This document shows, piece after piece, positions 1-9,173 of a DNA stretch of 44,774 nt. A model generated the notes under the pieces. It had not been told where the DNA came from and did not search any database. It worked only from the letters and a program-made list of their open reading frames with translations. The position numbers and the translations under genes are program-made. How positions within the stretch are numbered: the stretch's first letter is position 1; every line of letters begins with the position of its first letter. The DNA comes from Xenococcaceae cyanobacterium MO_188.B29 (GTDB lineage Bacteria; Cyanobacteriota; Cyanobacteriia; Cyanobacteriales; Xenococcaceae): contig JASJDI010000019.1 of NCBI GenBank assembly GCA_030065155.1, forward strand, positions 1 through 44,774, read 5' to 3'.

Positions 1-2
1 AT

Positions 3-566
3 CGAGATTTAGCAATTACTATCGATGATGGTGAGGGAATAAGTCAAATAGACTTTACTCTAACTTACGACTCAGAGATCTTGGATGTACAGGATATTTT
101 AGTTAATCCTGACCTAGCTGGTGATTGGAAGATAACTGAAAAAAATTTAGATACTCCTGGTCAAGCTAACATAAGCCTTACGGGAGAGACTTCCTTAACT
201 TCAGGAGAAGTAGAACTAGTATTTATCGATGCTAAAGTTCCTGATACAGCCACTTATGGTGATTCAGGGTTGGTTCAAATAGAATCATTAAGTCTTAATG
301 GTGGTAGTATTGCTGGAGTTGGAGATGTTGCGGTCGAACAAGTAGCTTACTTAGGAGATGCTAGTGGTAATGGTAGCCATAACGGGTTAGATGCTTCATT
401 AATGGCTCACTTCTCTGTCGGTGTTAATTCTGGTTTTGATGCTTATAGAGCGATCGATCCTTTACTTATAGGAGATATAAATAGTGATGGGAATATCTCC
501 TCTTTGGATGCGGGTTTAGTTGCTAGACAGGCTAGTGGAGGCTCGAGTCATTTAATTCCTAATTAA
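3..566 (+). CDS. Cohesin-like/dockerin protein, 3' part
   Basis: The reading frame is open from the first complete codon (position 3), so the gene starts upstream and only about 187 C-terminal residues are seen; the TTG at 81 is not a credible start. The first half (…GISQIDFTLTYDSEILDV…) has the beta-strand pattern of cohesin modules. The second half carries two dockerin-type calcium-binding repeats, GDASGNGSHNGLDASLMA and GDINSDGNISSLDAGLVA, each with spaced Asp/Asn/Ser ligands followed by a short helix. Such cohesin-dockerin pairs occur in large secreted cyanobacterial proteins outside cellulosomes. The protein is probably exported and binds calcium; partner and role are unknown. The next gene is 119 bp downstream on the same strand and unrelated. 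Confidence 0.75.
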   Translation, partial: RDLAITIDDGEGISQIDFTLTYDSEILDVQDILVNPDLAGDWKITEKNLDTPGQANISLTGETSLTSGEVELVFIDAKVPDTATYGDSGLVQIESLSLNGGSIAGVGDVAVEQVAYLGDASGNGSHNGLDASLMAHFSVGVNSGFDAYRAIDPLLIGDINSDGNISSLDAGLVARQASGGSSHLIPN

Positions 567-684
567 ATGTAATTGCTAATTTAAGATTAAGATGAAGCTG
601 CTTGATTAAATATATTCATACGTTATCATTTTGAGGAAGTTATCCGATTAAAAACCAGATTAAATATTCGTTGAATAACGCTGA

Positions 685-2544
685 ATGAATATTACTTTTA
701 GTCTTAGCGTTCATACATTAGCTTTAGTATCTTCTAACTCTCAAGGGCTATCTACAAATTTGATAGTCACCCTTGGTGTTTTAATTCTTGCTTTAGTCTC
801 TTTTGTTTTTGAATGGCTACCTGTCGATTTAACCGCAATTATTGTGGCTATTGTTTTAATGATCTTTGGGATAGTCACCCCAGAAGAAGGCATTGCTGGC
901 TTTGGTAATTCTGCCACTATTACAGTAATGGCAATGTTTATCCTTAGTGCTGGTATTACTCGTACAGGTGCAATTCAAGTCGTCAGAGATTGGTTACTTA
1001 ATTGGGGAGGAAAAAGCACTACTCAACAAATCCTAATCTTGGGTTTAGTTGTTGGTCCTATCAGTGCCTTTATTAATAACACCGCAGTTGTTGCTATTTT
1101 TATTCCTATCATTGAAGACTGGTGCAAAAAACAAGGAGTTTCTGTCTCTAAACTGTTAATGCCTTTATCTTTTGTGTCTATTTTAGGCGGTACTCTCACT
1201 TTAATTGGTACTTCTACCAACATCTTAGCTAGTGGCTTATCCCAAAAACTAGGCTATGGAGAATTTAAGCTTTTTCAGTTTACTCAATTGGGTATATTTA
1301 TTTTTCTGATTGGCTTAATATATTTAGCTTTTTGGGCTCCTAGGATTTTACCTAATCGCAAACAGCCTAATACGGGTTCAATTGGTGGTGATTATGGTTT
1401 AAAAGATTATGTTACCGAAGTTGTAGTTACTCCTCGTTCTACTTTAATTGGTCAAACTCTTCGTCAAAGCGAGATTCAGCGCAAGTTTGATATAGATGTA
1501 CTAGAAATAATTCGCAACGGCAGTCATTTTCCTCAACCGATCGCTGATAAAGTTGTTAATACTGGGGATATTCTGATTGTGCGTGGTAGCAGAGAAGATT
1601 TGCTCAACATCAAAGAGGAGAAAGGATTAGAAATCTTACCTGATGTTAAATTTAATCAGGAATGGTGGGAACAAGAACTCAATACGGGACAAGAAAAAAT
1701 TGGTGAGGTGCTAATTTTATCTAACTCTCGTTTGATTGGCAGCACGCTTAAAGATTTGCGTTTTCGGCAACGTTATAATGCCACCGTACTAGCGATTCGT
1801 CGAGGACAAGAGTTTTTAAGGGAACGTTTAGGTAAAGTTCCCTTAAAATTTGGCGACTTGTTGCTAGTACAAGGACCGAAACAAAGTTTTTTGGGTTTGC
1901 AAACCACAAGAGAATTACTAGTAATTGAACAAAAAACAGTAGAAAACTTACGCTCAGACAAAGCTATCATTTCTGTCGGTATTTGTTTAGCAGTCATTAT
2001 TGTTTCTGCTTTGAATATAACTCCTATCATGGTGAGTGCTTTAGCTGGAGTAGTGTTAATGGTTTTAACTGGTTGTTTAAAACCAGGGGAAATTTACGGC
2101 GCAGTACGTTGGGATGTAATCTTTTTGCTAGCAGGGTTAATTCCTCTAGGTACAGCTATGGAAAATTCTGGCGCAACTGAATTAATCGCCAAACCATTAT
2201 TACTGATTGGTAGCCATTTATCAGGTTATTGGATTCTCTTATTTTTCTATATTGCTACTTCTGTTCTAACTTCTATTCTCTCTAACAATGCTGCGGTATT
2301 ACTAATGGTTCCTCTAGGAATTCAAGTAGCCACAGTTTTAGCTATTAATCCTTTATCCGTCATGTTTGCAGTAACCTTTGCTGCTTCTAATAGCTTTATG
2401 ACTCCTATTGGTTATCAAACTAATACGATGATTTATGGCCCTGGAGGATATCGCTTCACAGATTTTGTGCGCTTGGGAACACCACTAAGTTTAATCATGG
2501 CAGCGATTACACCTATATTAATTATTGGAATTTATGGTTTGTAA
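685..2544 (+). CDS. SLC13-type anion/Na+ symporter with two TrkA-C (RCK_C) domains
   Basis: 619 residues. Hydrophobic helices cover roughly residues 25-240 and 420-619 and are separated by a soluble central block of about 180 residues. That block holds two RCK_C modules in tandem, recognisable by the repeated pattern starting near 'TPRSTLIGQTLRQSEIQRKF' and 'LSNSRLIGSTLKDLRFRQRY', each ending in a 'GD-LLV/ILIV-G' strand. The membrane halves carry SLC13/DASS signatures: 'LIGTSTNILASGL' near residue 175 and 'SNNAAVLLMVPLG' plus 'PIGYQTNTMIYGPGGY' near the C-terminus. This arrangement is usual for cyanobacterial and green-algal sulfate/dicarboxylate-type permeases in the inner membrane. The substrate cannot be read from sequence; sulfate or another anion with sodium is the family expectation. 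The ATG at 685 is used; no strong ribosome-binding site is visible. The gene appears to be transcribed alone. Confidence 0.88.
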   Translation: MNITFSLSVHTLALVSSNSQGLSTNLIVTLGVLILALVSFVFEWLPVDLTAIIVAIVLMIFGIVTPEEGIAGFGNSATITVMAMFILSAGITRTGAIQVVRDWLLNWGGKSTTQQILILGLVVGPISAFINNTAVVAIFIPIIEDWCKKQGVSVSKLLMPLSFVSILGGTLTLIGTSTNILASGLSQKLGYGEFKLFQFTQLGIFIFLIGLIYLAFWAPRILPNRKQPNTGSIGGDYGLKDYVTEVVVTPRSTLIGQTLRQSEIQRKFDIDVLEIIRNGSHFPQPIADKVVNTGDILIVRGSREDLLNIKEEKGLEILPDVKFNQEWWEQELNTGQEKIGEVLILSNSRLIGSTLKDLRFRQRYNATVLAIRRGQEFLRERLGKVPLKFGDLLLVQGPKQSFLGLQTTRELLVIEQKTVENLRSDKAIISVGICLAVIIVSALNITPIMVSALAGVVLMVLTGCLKPGEIYGAVRWDVIFLLAGLIPLGTAMENSGATELIAKPLLLIGSHLSGYWILLFFYIATSVLTSILSNNAAVLLMVPLGIQVATVLAINPLSVMFAVTFAASNSFMTPIGYQTNTMIYGPGGYRFTDFVRLGTPLSLIMAAITPILIIGIYGL

Positions 2545-2610
2545 CCTAAATCTAATTCTCATCACAGAATAAAATAGAACAAACACGATCAATTTTGCTG
2601 CAAATTCTTG

Positions 2611-5073
2611 ATGGAACAAGAAAAGCCAGACTGGATAAGATTACATAAAGCTCTTTCAGTAGAAGCTGAAAGGGGTTTTAGTGATTTAATGGGTAATCAA
2701 TATCGGTTTAGTGAATTCCTTTGTCTTAGTTTTGGTAAACCACCCAATCTTGTACCTCATACAGAACGTTCTCGTTGGCAGACAATGGCAGCTAAATTTG
2801 CTACTTACTCCCAACTAGACTCCCAGCAAAGACAAAATCTAGTTACGGATGCTCGTAATTTCTTACATCAACAGCGCAAAATCCTCGAAACACCTACTAC
2901 CCCACCAAAACCTAAATTACCCAAAACTACTGCTCTAAAATCTTCTCAATCTCATAGTTATACTAGTCGTCCTATCACTTTAGACCAACCCCTCTCTCAA
3001 GTAGTAGATATTGGACGTAAAAGCACTTATCTAGAACGTTTGGGTTTATATACAGTAAGAGATTTAATTTTTTACTATCCCCGCGAACACTTAGATTATG
3101 CTCGTCAAAGGAATATAGTAGATTTAGAAGCAGGAGAGACTGTTACTATTATTGGTAGTGTTAAAAGCTGTAAGTGTTTTAGTAGTCCCAAAAATAAGAA
3201 ACTGACTATTTTTGAGCTAGTTTTGAGAGACGGGACTGGTAGAATTAAGCTCAATCATTTCTTTTCTGGTCCACGCTTTAGCAATCGTGGTTGGCAAGAA
3301 AAATATAAGCGTCAATATCCTGTTAGTTCGATCGTAGCTGCTTCTGGCTTAGTTAAACAAACTAAATACGGCATAACTTTAGAAAAACCAGAAATTGAAG
3401 TTCTCGATAGTCCTGGGGCTAGTATAGATTCGATTAAAATTGGGCGAATTTTGCCAGTTTATGCCTTAAGTGAAGGAGTGACTGCCGATATTGTTAGAAA
3501 AGCAGTTGTTGCTGTTTTATCTGCCATTGAGCAAATCAAAGACCCTTTGCTGGCGGTTATTCGTCAACAATATGGATTAGTTAAATTAAAAGAAGCGATC
3601 GCGAATATCCATTTTCCCACAGATCATCATATTCTTGCCCATGCTAGACGCAGATTAATATTTGACGAGTTTTTCTACCTCCAGTTAGGCTTTCTTCAAC
3701 GCCGTCAAAAACTAAAACAAAATCAACAGAGTGCCAGTTTTATCCCTACTGGTAAATTAATAGAACAATTTGGGCAAATTATCCCTTTTAAATTAACTAA
3801 CGCCCAACAACGAGTAGTTAATGAGATTTTACAAGATTTACAATCTTCTACCCCTATGAATCGTCTGGTACAGGGGGATGTAGGTTCAGGAAAAACTATA
3901 GTAGCTGTTTTTGCCATCCTGGCTGCAATTCAATCTGGTTATCAAGCAGCACTCATGGCACCAACGGAAGTACTAGCAGAACAACATTATCGTAAATTAG
4001 TTAGTTGGTTTAATTTATTACACTTACCAGTCGAGTTACTCACAGGTTCAACTAAAACTGCTAAACGACGGGAAATTCACAGTATGCTACAAACAGGAGA
4101 ATTACCTCTACTAGTAGGAACTCATGCTTTAATTCAAGACCCTGTTAAGTTTCACAGATTGGGGTTAGTAGCAATAGACGAACAACACCGTTTTGGAGTC
4201 GAACAGAGAGCGCGGTTACTAGCAAAAGGTCAGTCTCCCCATGTTCTGACTATGACAGCAACTCCAATTCCTCGTACTCTTGCCCTCACTCTCCACGGAG
4301 ATTTAGATGTTAGTCAGATAGATGAATTACCTCCAGGTAGACAGACTATCCAAACTACAGTAGTTACTAGTAAAGAACGCACCAAAGTATACGATCTAAT
4401 TCGTCGTGAAATTGCTCAAGGCAGACAGACTTATATTATCTTTCCTTTAGTAGAGGAATCAGAAAAACTCGATGTCCGCGCTGCTGTAGAAGAACATAAA
4501 CGACTAACTGAAGTTATTTTTCCCGAGTTTCAGATAGGACTACTCCACGGACGCATGAATTCTACAGACAAGGATCAAGCCTTAAATAAGTTTCGGGATA
4601 ATGAAACTCAAATAATTGTCTCTACTACAGTTATTGAAGTGGGAGTAGATGTACCTAATGCTACGGTAATGTTAATCGAAAATGCGGAACGCTTCGGTTT
4701 ATCCCAACTACACCAACTTAGAGGTCGAGTTGGTAGAGGTTCACACAAATCTCACTGTTTCTTGATGAGTAGTAGCAAAAGTCAAGATGCTAAGCAACGT
4801 TTAGGGGTTTTAGAACAGTCTCAAGATGGTTTCTTTATTTCTGAGATGGATATGCGTTTTCGGGGTCCAGGAGAAGTATTAGGCAGAAAACAGTCTGGAC
4901 TACCAGATTTTGCTTTAGCTAGTTTAGTAGAAGATCAAGAAGTTCTCAATTTGGCTAGAGAAGCAGCAGAGAAAATTATCCTAGCTGATGCAACTTTAAG
5001 TACTATGCCTGGGATGCAAAAGGAGTTAGAAATTCGTTATCAAAAAATATTAGGCGGAGGCATCTTAACTTAA
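2611..5073 (+). CDS. recG: ATP-dependent DNA helicase RecG
   Basis: RecG remodels stalled replication forks and branch-migrates Holliday junctions in the cytoplasm. The ATG at 2611 gives 820 residues; a TTG lies directly before it (2608) but ATG is preferred. An N-terminal extension of about 120 residues, usual in cyanobacteria, precedes the wedge/OB domain (ERLGLYTVRDLIFYYPREH near residue 143). Then come helicase motif I GDVGSGKT, motif II DEQHRFGVEQR, motif III TMTATPIPRTL and motif VI QLRGRVGRG. The TRG tail (FRGPGEVLGRKQSG) is intact. The gene is 66 bp downstream of the SLC13 gene on the same strand, without an obvious functional link. All catalytic motifs are present, so it should be active. 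Confidence 0.97.
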   Translation: MEQEKPDWIRLHKALSVEAERGFSDLMGNQYRFSEFLCLSFGKPPNLVPHTERSRWQTMAAKFATYSQLDSQQRQNLVTDARNFLHQQRKILETPTTPPKPKLPKTTALKSSQSHSYTSRPITLDQPLSQVVDIGRKSTYLERLGLYTVRDLIFYYPREHLDYARQRNIVDLEAGETVTIIGSVKSCKCFSSPKNKKLTIFELVLRDGTGRIKLNHFFSGPRFSNRGWQEKYKRQYPVSSIVAASGLVKQTKYGITLEKPEIEVLDSPGASIDSIKIGRILPVYALSEGVTADIVRKAVVAVLSAIEQIKDPLLAVIRQQYGLVKLKEAIANIHFPTDHHILAHARRRLIFDEFFYLQLGFLQRRQKLKQNQQSASFIPTGKLIEQFGQIIPFKLTNAQQRVVNEILQDLQSSTPMNRLVQGDVGSGKTIVAVFAILAAIQSGYQAALMAPTEVLAEQHYRKLVSWFNLLHLPVELLTGSTKTAKRREIHSMLQTGELPLLVGTHALIQDPVKFHRLGLVAIDEQHRFGVEQRARLLAKGQSPHVLTMTATPIPRTLALTLHGDLDVSQIDELPPGRQTIQTTVVTSKERTKVYDLIRREIAQGRQTYIIFPLVEESEKLDVRAAVEEHKRLTEVIFPEFQIGLLHGRMNSTDKDQALNKFRDNETQIIVSTTVIEVGVDVPNATVMLIENAERFGLSQLHQLRGRVGRGSHKSHCFLMSSSKSQDAKQRLGVLEQSQDGFFISEMDMRFRGPGEVLGRKQSGLPDFALASLVEDQEVLNLAREAAEKIILADATLSTMPGMQKELEIRYQKILGGGILT

Positions 5074-5169
5074 TATCTCTAGTCCCCTAATTTTCAGCTT
5101 GCACAGAAGTAAAGATTGTTATTATAATATTAATTAAAGCGTAGTCATTACGAGTTTGAGATAAATATT

Positions 5170-6558
5170 ATGACCAATCAACAGACAGAAAACGTAGTAA
5201 TTATTGGTTCAGGGCCTGCGGGTTATACTGCTGCTATTTATGCAGCACGAGCAAATCTTAAGCCAGTTGTCTTTGAAGGTTTACAAGCTGGAGGAATACC
5301 AGGAGGGCAACTGATGACTACTACAGAAGTAGAAAACTTTCCTGGTTTTCCCGAAGGAATTACAGGGCCTCAACTAATGTCAAGAATGAAAGCACAGGCA
5401 GAGCGTTGGGGAACAGAATGTTATACAGAGGATGTAATAGAAGTAGATTTAAGTCAGCGTCCTTTTACAGTAAGTTCTGACGAAAGAGAATTGAAAGCTA
5501 GTACTATTATTATTGCTACTGGTGCAACTGCCAAAAAACTAGGATTACCTAGCGAAAAAACTTATTGGAGTAATGGTATCTCTGCTTGTGCGATTTGTGA
5601 TGGGGCAAGTCCTATATTTATCAACCAAGAATTAGTAGTTATTGGCGGTGGAGACTCCGCTGCTGAAGAAGCAGTCTATCTAACTAAATATGGTTCTCAT
5701 GTACATTTGTTGGTACGCAAAGAGGAAATGCGTGCTTCTAAAGCCATGCAAGATAGAGTTTTAAATAATCCCAAAGTTACTGTTCACTGGAATACAGAAG
5801 CAGTAGATGTGTTTGGGGAAAACAACTTAATGACTGGGATTAGAGTACGTAACACTAAGACGGGAGAAGAGACGGAAATTGCAGCTAAAGGATTATTTTA
5901 TGCGATCGGACATAATCCTAATACTTCCCTATTCAAAGGACAACTAGAACTAGATCCAGTTGGTTATATTGTAGTTAAACCTGGCACAGTAAAAACCTCT
6001 GTAGAAGGAGTATATGCTGCTGGTGATGTTCAAGATCATGAATATCGTCAAGCTATTAGTGCAGCAGGGACTGGTTGTATGGCAGCTTTATCAGCAGAAA
6101 GATGGTTATCAGAACATAATCTGATCGTAGAACATCATCAATTACCATCATCAGAAGTTAAAGAAACAGTCCACCAAGAAGAAACAAAAGCGGATACAGA
6201 AAGCACTTTTGATATTAATGCTACTCGTCATTATGGTGGTTATGCTCTTAGAAAATTATTCCACGAGAGCGATCGCTTGTTAATAGTTAAATATGTATCT
6301 CCTACATGTGGCCCTTGTAAAACTCTGACTCCTATCCTCAATAAAGTAGTAGATGAATACGAAGGTAAAATTCACTTGATTGAAATTGATATCACCGAAG
6401 ATCCAGAAATAGCTCAAATGGGACAGGTTACAGGTACACCCACCGTTCAATTTTTCCGTGACAAGGAAATGCTTAAAGAAATGAAAGGAGTTAAGCAAAA
6501 AAGTGAATTCCGTTTAGTGATTGAGAATCATTTACCCATTGCGTTAACCAATACTTAA
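5170..6558 (+). CDS. trxB: NTRC-type NADPH thioredoxin reductase with C-terminal thioredoxin domain
   Basis: 462 residues. The N-terminal ~315 residues are a thioredoxin reductase: FAD motif [10 protein letters not shown] (residues 13-22), redox pair C140-A-I-C143-D, NADPH motif [10 protein letters not shown] and C-terminal FAD motif AAGDVQD. After a ~45-residue charged linker a thioredoxin domain follows with the active site C380-G-P-C383. This is the NTRC architecture of chloroplasts and cyanobacteria, where one polypeptide transfers electrons from NADPH to 2-Cys peroxiredoxin and other targets. Both redox centres are complete. A MerR-type regulator starts 34 bp downstream on the same strand and may be co-transcribed. 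The ATG at 5170 places the FAD motif at the normal distance from the N-terminus. Confidence 0.95.
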   Translation: MTNQQTENVVIIGSGPAGYTAAIYAARANLKPVVFEGLQAGGIPGGQLMTTTEVENFPGFPEGITGPQLMSRMKAQAERWGTECYTEDVIEVDLSQRPFTVSSDERELKASTIIIATGATAKKLGLPSEKTYWSNGISACAICDGASPIFINQELVVIGGGDSAAEEAVYLTKYGSHVHLLVRKEEMRASKAMQDRVLNNPKVTVHWNTEAVDVFGENNLMTGIRVRNTKTGEETEIAAKGLFYAIGHNPNTSLFKGQLELDPVGYIVVKPGTVKTSVEGVYAAGDVQDHEYRQAISAAGTGCMAALSAERWLSEHNLIVEHHQLPSSEVKETVHQEETKADTESTFDINATRHYGGYALRKLFHESDRLLIVKYVSPTCGPCKTLTPILNKVVDEYEGKIHLIEIDITEDPEIAQMGQVTGTPTVQFFRDKEMLKEMKGVKQKSEFRLVIENHLPIALTNT

Positions 6559-6592
6559 TTATTATAATTTGGGTTTGGAATTCTCATAGCTG

Positions 6593-7012
6593 ATGCAAAC
6601 ACCCAAGGCGGAACTACTAAAAATTGGCGAACTTAAAGCTCGCAGTGGAATTTCCGTTAAAACTATCCGCTATTATGAAGAACTAGGCTTAATTGAGGCA
6701 GCAGCAAGAACAGAAGGGGGATTTCGCCTTTTTACACCAGAGGCGATCGCCCGACTGGCATTTATCAAACGCTCTCAAAGTCTAGGTCTCAGTTTACAAG
6801 AAATTGGCGCAATTTTACAAATTCATGACCAAGGAAAACTTCCTTGTAAAGAAGTCAAACAAAAGCTGCATGACAAAATTCTGGAAATTGAGCAACAGAT
6901 AGCGGAATTACAAATACTCAAAACTCAACTGATATATTTAATCGATACCCCTCCATCCTTGTCCAAAAATCAAACTAATGATGTAATTTGCCCGATTATC
7001 CAACAAGATTAG
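6593..7012 (+). CDS. MerR-family transcriptional regulator (metal- or thiol-responsive type)
   Basis: 139 residues. It has an N-terminal winged helix-turn-helix (LKIGELKARSGISVKTIRYYEELGLI, residues 9-34, followed by the GGFRLFTPE wing) and a long dimerisation helix from about residue 87. The effector region resembles MerR/ZntR: C85 (LPC before the dimer helix) and C133 (VICPII at the C-terminus) align with the first and third metal-ligand cysteines of MerR. The middle cysteine position near residue 115 is Tyr/Leu (LIYLID). It may therefore sense a different metal, or redox state. The position 34 bp after the NTRC gene, same strand, suggests a shared transcript or control of the neighbour, which is inference. 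Its stop overlaps by 4 bp the stop of the convergent gene. Confidence 0.9.
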   Translation: MQTPKAELLKIGELKARSGISVKTIRYYEELGLIEAAARTEGGFRLFTPEAIARLAFIKRSQSLGLSLQEIGAILQIHDQGKLPCKEVKQKLHDKILEIEQQIAELQILKTQLIYLIDTPPSLSKNQTNDVICPIIQQD

Positions 7013-7872
7013 GGTTGAACAAGAGTAAGCTGACTTGGTTCGCTCTTGAGATTGTTTAAAATTGCTACTGCATTAATAATATATTTTAATCCCGAAGGAG
7101 CAGTACTATTAATGGGAACGGCTAGCTGAAACATGCCCTCAGAGTTGGCTTTGATGGTTTGATCGATCAATTTATCTCCTTCAAATTGTAGAAGTTCTCC
7201 GATTAGATCTAGCTTAGAGGTTATAGTAATTTTTACCTTTGCATGGGGTTTGGTTTTACCTTGAATCAAAAATCCATTATTGTCGATAATCTCTCCATTT
7301 CTATGGCTAGTAAATTTGGGGGGACATAAGTTTTTATCAGTTGTATTTGCCTGTGGTGGAGAAGAAGTGGACGGATTTTCTGTTGGTAATTGTGGAGATT
7401 CAGGAGAATTAGGATTGTTAGCTATTTCCCTGCTGTAAGTAAAGGCTTGGGATGCAGCACTGTACAAAACTTGTTTTCCCCGCTGAAGTCTTCCTACAAC
7501 TGCACCTTCTACAATACGCTCTCTAGGTGAAACTATTATATTACTTTGGTAAGTTCCTGGTTCTATTTCTTTTGCGGATACTTCTCTGACAGTATATTTA
7601 TCCCCTATGATTAGAAATGAAGCTTGTACTCCCTTAGTTCCTTTCATGGTAATGGTTAAAGTTTCTCCTGGATTTAAAGCTCTATTCACTCCATTATGAG
7701 TAATACTCCCAATTTCTAGACTTTTGGTAGTCTGTTGTGCTATCAACCACTCTGTCTCTATAGTTGTTTGTGCCAAACTTAGAGAAAATATAGGAGTAAT
7801 AGAAAAAATAGTAGTAGTTAATATTGCTACTTTAAGAAACTGATTGTATGCCGAGGAAACATGATTAGTCAT
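7009..7872 (-). CDS. Secreted protein of unknown function
   Basis: 287 residues. A hydrophobic segment at about residues 13-34 (FLKVAILTTTIFSITPIF) followed by SLAQ is a plausible signal peptide with cleavage after AQ. The mature part has a beta-rich module of about 95 residues (starting 'LEIGSITHNGVNRALNPGE'), a Pro/Ser/Thr-rich linker (NSPESPQLPTENPSTSSPPQ), and a second beta-rich module with a 'GKTKPHAKVKITITS' segment typical of bacterial Ig-like folds. I do not recognise a named family. Export to the periplasm or outer layers is inferred. The gene is convergent with the MerR gene and overlaps its stop by 4 bp. Upstream lies an AT-rich spacer and then the decayed insertion sequence. Confidence 0.8.
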   Translation of the reverse strand: MTNHVSSAYNQFLKVAILTTTIFSITPIFSLSLAQTTIETEWLIAQQTTKSLEIGSITHNGVNRALNPGETLTITMKGTKGVQASFLIIGDKYTVREVSAKEIEPGTYQSNIIVSPRERIVEGAVVGRLQRGKQVLYSAASQAFTYSREIANNPNSPESPQLPTENPSTSSPPQANTTDKNLCPPKFTSHRNGEIIDNNGFLIQGKTKPHAKVKITITSKLDLIGELLQFEGDKLIDQTIKANSEGMFQLAVPINSTAPSGLKYIINAVAILNNLKSEPSQLTLVQP

Positions 7873-8078
7873 TGGTAGTATCTTCCGACACTGTTTAACA
7901 TTAAAGTTATTGTTTCTCCATGCTGCATTTATGCAGAGAGAATCATTAAATTTAAAATTATTACTAATAATTAGGGTTGGCTGAATAACTTGACAACGGT
8001 GAGCAAATATAGGTTACAGGGATCGTTGAAGCCGAAAAAAGTGAGGGGAAAGGGGCGAAAAAGCCCTAAAATTGGTAA

Positions 8079-8954
8079 AAGACCCTTGCACTTAATGAGC
8101 AAGAACAACTGCACCGAAAATCTAACCAGTCGAACCTTACCCCAGAAAAATTTGAATTACCCTTTTCAGGAAAGTTGTCACCAGATAACCGATGGGTAAT
8201 GATGGCAGAATTGATTCCCTGGTCAGAACTCGCGCGTTCCTTAGCGGAGGAAACCTCCGCAGGGTCGCTCGTCAATTTGAGGAAAAATAGGCAGAAAACT
8301 TCTCAGAAACTATGGGCGCAATAGCTAAACCGTTTAGGATGGCATTGGGAGCATTAATTATTAAAGAAAAACTAGGAATAAGTGATAGAGAAACTGTAGA
8401 ACAAATTAGGGAGAACCCATACCTACAGTATTTTCTAGGGATGTCAGACTATAGCAATAAAGCACCTTTTGAAGCTTCATTGATGGTTTATTTTCGAGAA
8501 AGAATAGAACAGAATTTGGTTAATAAAATTAATCAAAAAATGGTGGCAGATTTAACTAAAAAAGTGGATGTATGAGAATCAATCCAACAGAATTGACGAT
8601 AGAATCGTCAGTATAAACCAACCTCATATCCGCCCTATCGTCAGAGGAAAAGCAGGAAAACCTGTGGAATTCGGAGCAAAAATTTCAGTAAGCTGTTTTG
8701 ACCAATATGTATTTTTAGAGCATTTGAGTTGGGATAACTTTAATGAATCAGGGGATTTAAAAACACAAGTAGAAGCCTATAAAAACTTCACTGGCTACTA
8801 TCTATCCTCAGTTCATGTAGATAAAATTTATCGCAATAGAGAGAATCGAACTTGGTGTAAAGACCGAGGGATTAGAATCAGTGGACCACCATTGGGAAGA
8901 CCACCTAAAAATGTTAGTAGTTATCAATCTTTCCACCCTGCTCAGGCAGGTTAG
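8079..8954 (+). pseudogene. Transposase pseudogene (DUF772/DDE type), several lesions
   Basis: Three blocks of one transposase can be joined. Block 1 (about 8088-8231) reads …LTPEKFELPFSGKL…RWVMMAELIPWSELA. Block 2 (8273-8575) reads QFEEK, then an in-frame TAG at 8288-8290, then AENFSETMGAIAKPFRMALG and …KLGISDRETVEQI, the classic N-terminal transposase segment. Block 3 (8568-8954) reads DRIVSINQPHIRPIVRGKAG and …GIRISGPPLGRPPKNVS, the DDE core near the C-terminus. Between blocks 1 and 2 a 35-bp hairpin insertion shifts the frame. Between 2 and 3 a large internal part is deleted, and after RPPKNVS the normal tail is lost. It is clearly non-functional. Confidence 0.85.
8232..8268. repeat. 37-bp hairpin element inside the transposase pseudogene
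   Basis: The unit is GCGCGTTCCTT, a stem-loop GCGGAGG-AAA-CCTCCGC (8244-8260), and a right end GCAGGGTCGC. Removing 35 bp restores …SELARQFEEK…, the expected uninterrupted transposase reading, so this is an insertion. The same unit length and ends with another stem occur at 37420-37456. Confidence 0.8.
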
Positions 8955-9173
8955 CTGTCTTTTTTTGTCTTTATTTCTTCAGACCTATAAATTCGGCTTG
9001 ATGACTGACTTTTCTATTATTAAAGCTGATATTCAACCCTACTTACTAACATAAAAACTTATCTTTTAACCCAGCTGATTCTTGTCAATTTTTTCGCTTA
9101 CTTTTTCAGCAAGCCCTATTTATAAATCAATCTTTGTCTGATTTCTCAACAAGTTTAATCGACAATTAACAAT

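Larger units (their letters stand above)
7973..9117 (+). mobile_element. Decayed, internally deleted IS of the IS5/IS1182 group
   Basis: The ends form an imperfect inverted repeat: left AGGGTTGGCTGAATAA (from 7973) and right, read on the minus strand, AGGGCTTGCTGAAAAA (from 9117). A possible 3-bp target duplication ATT flanks both sides (7970-7972 and 9118-9120). The interior holds fragments of one transposase gene in more than one frame. At about 1.15 kb the element is shorter than a complete element encoding a transposase of this type, which fits internal deletion. No intact transposase remains, so the copy should be immobile. Confidence 0.75.

Noticed and set aside
7990-8199. 69-codon open frame on the plus strand near the left end of the insertion sequence
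   Set aside because: The true transposase reading is in another frame (LTPEKFELPFSGKL); this frame is a shadow.
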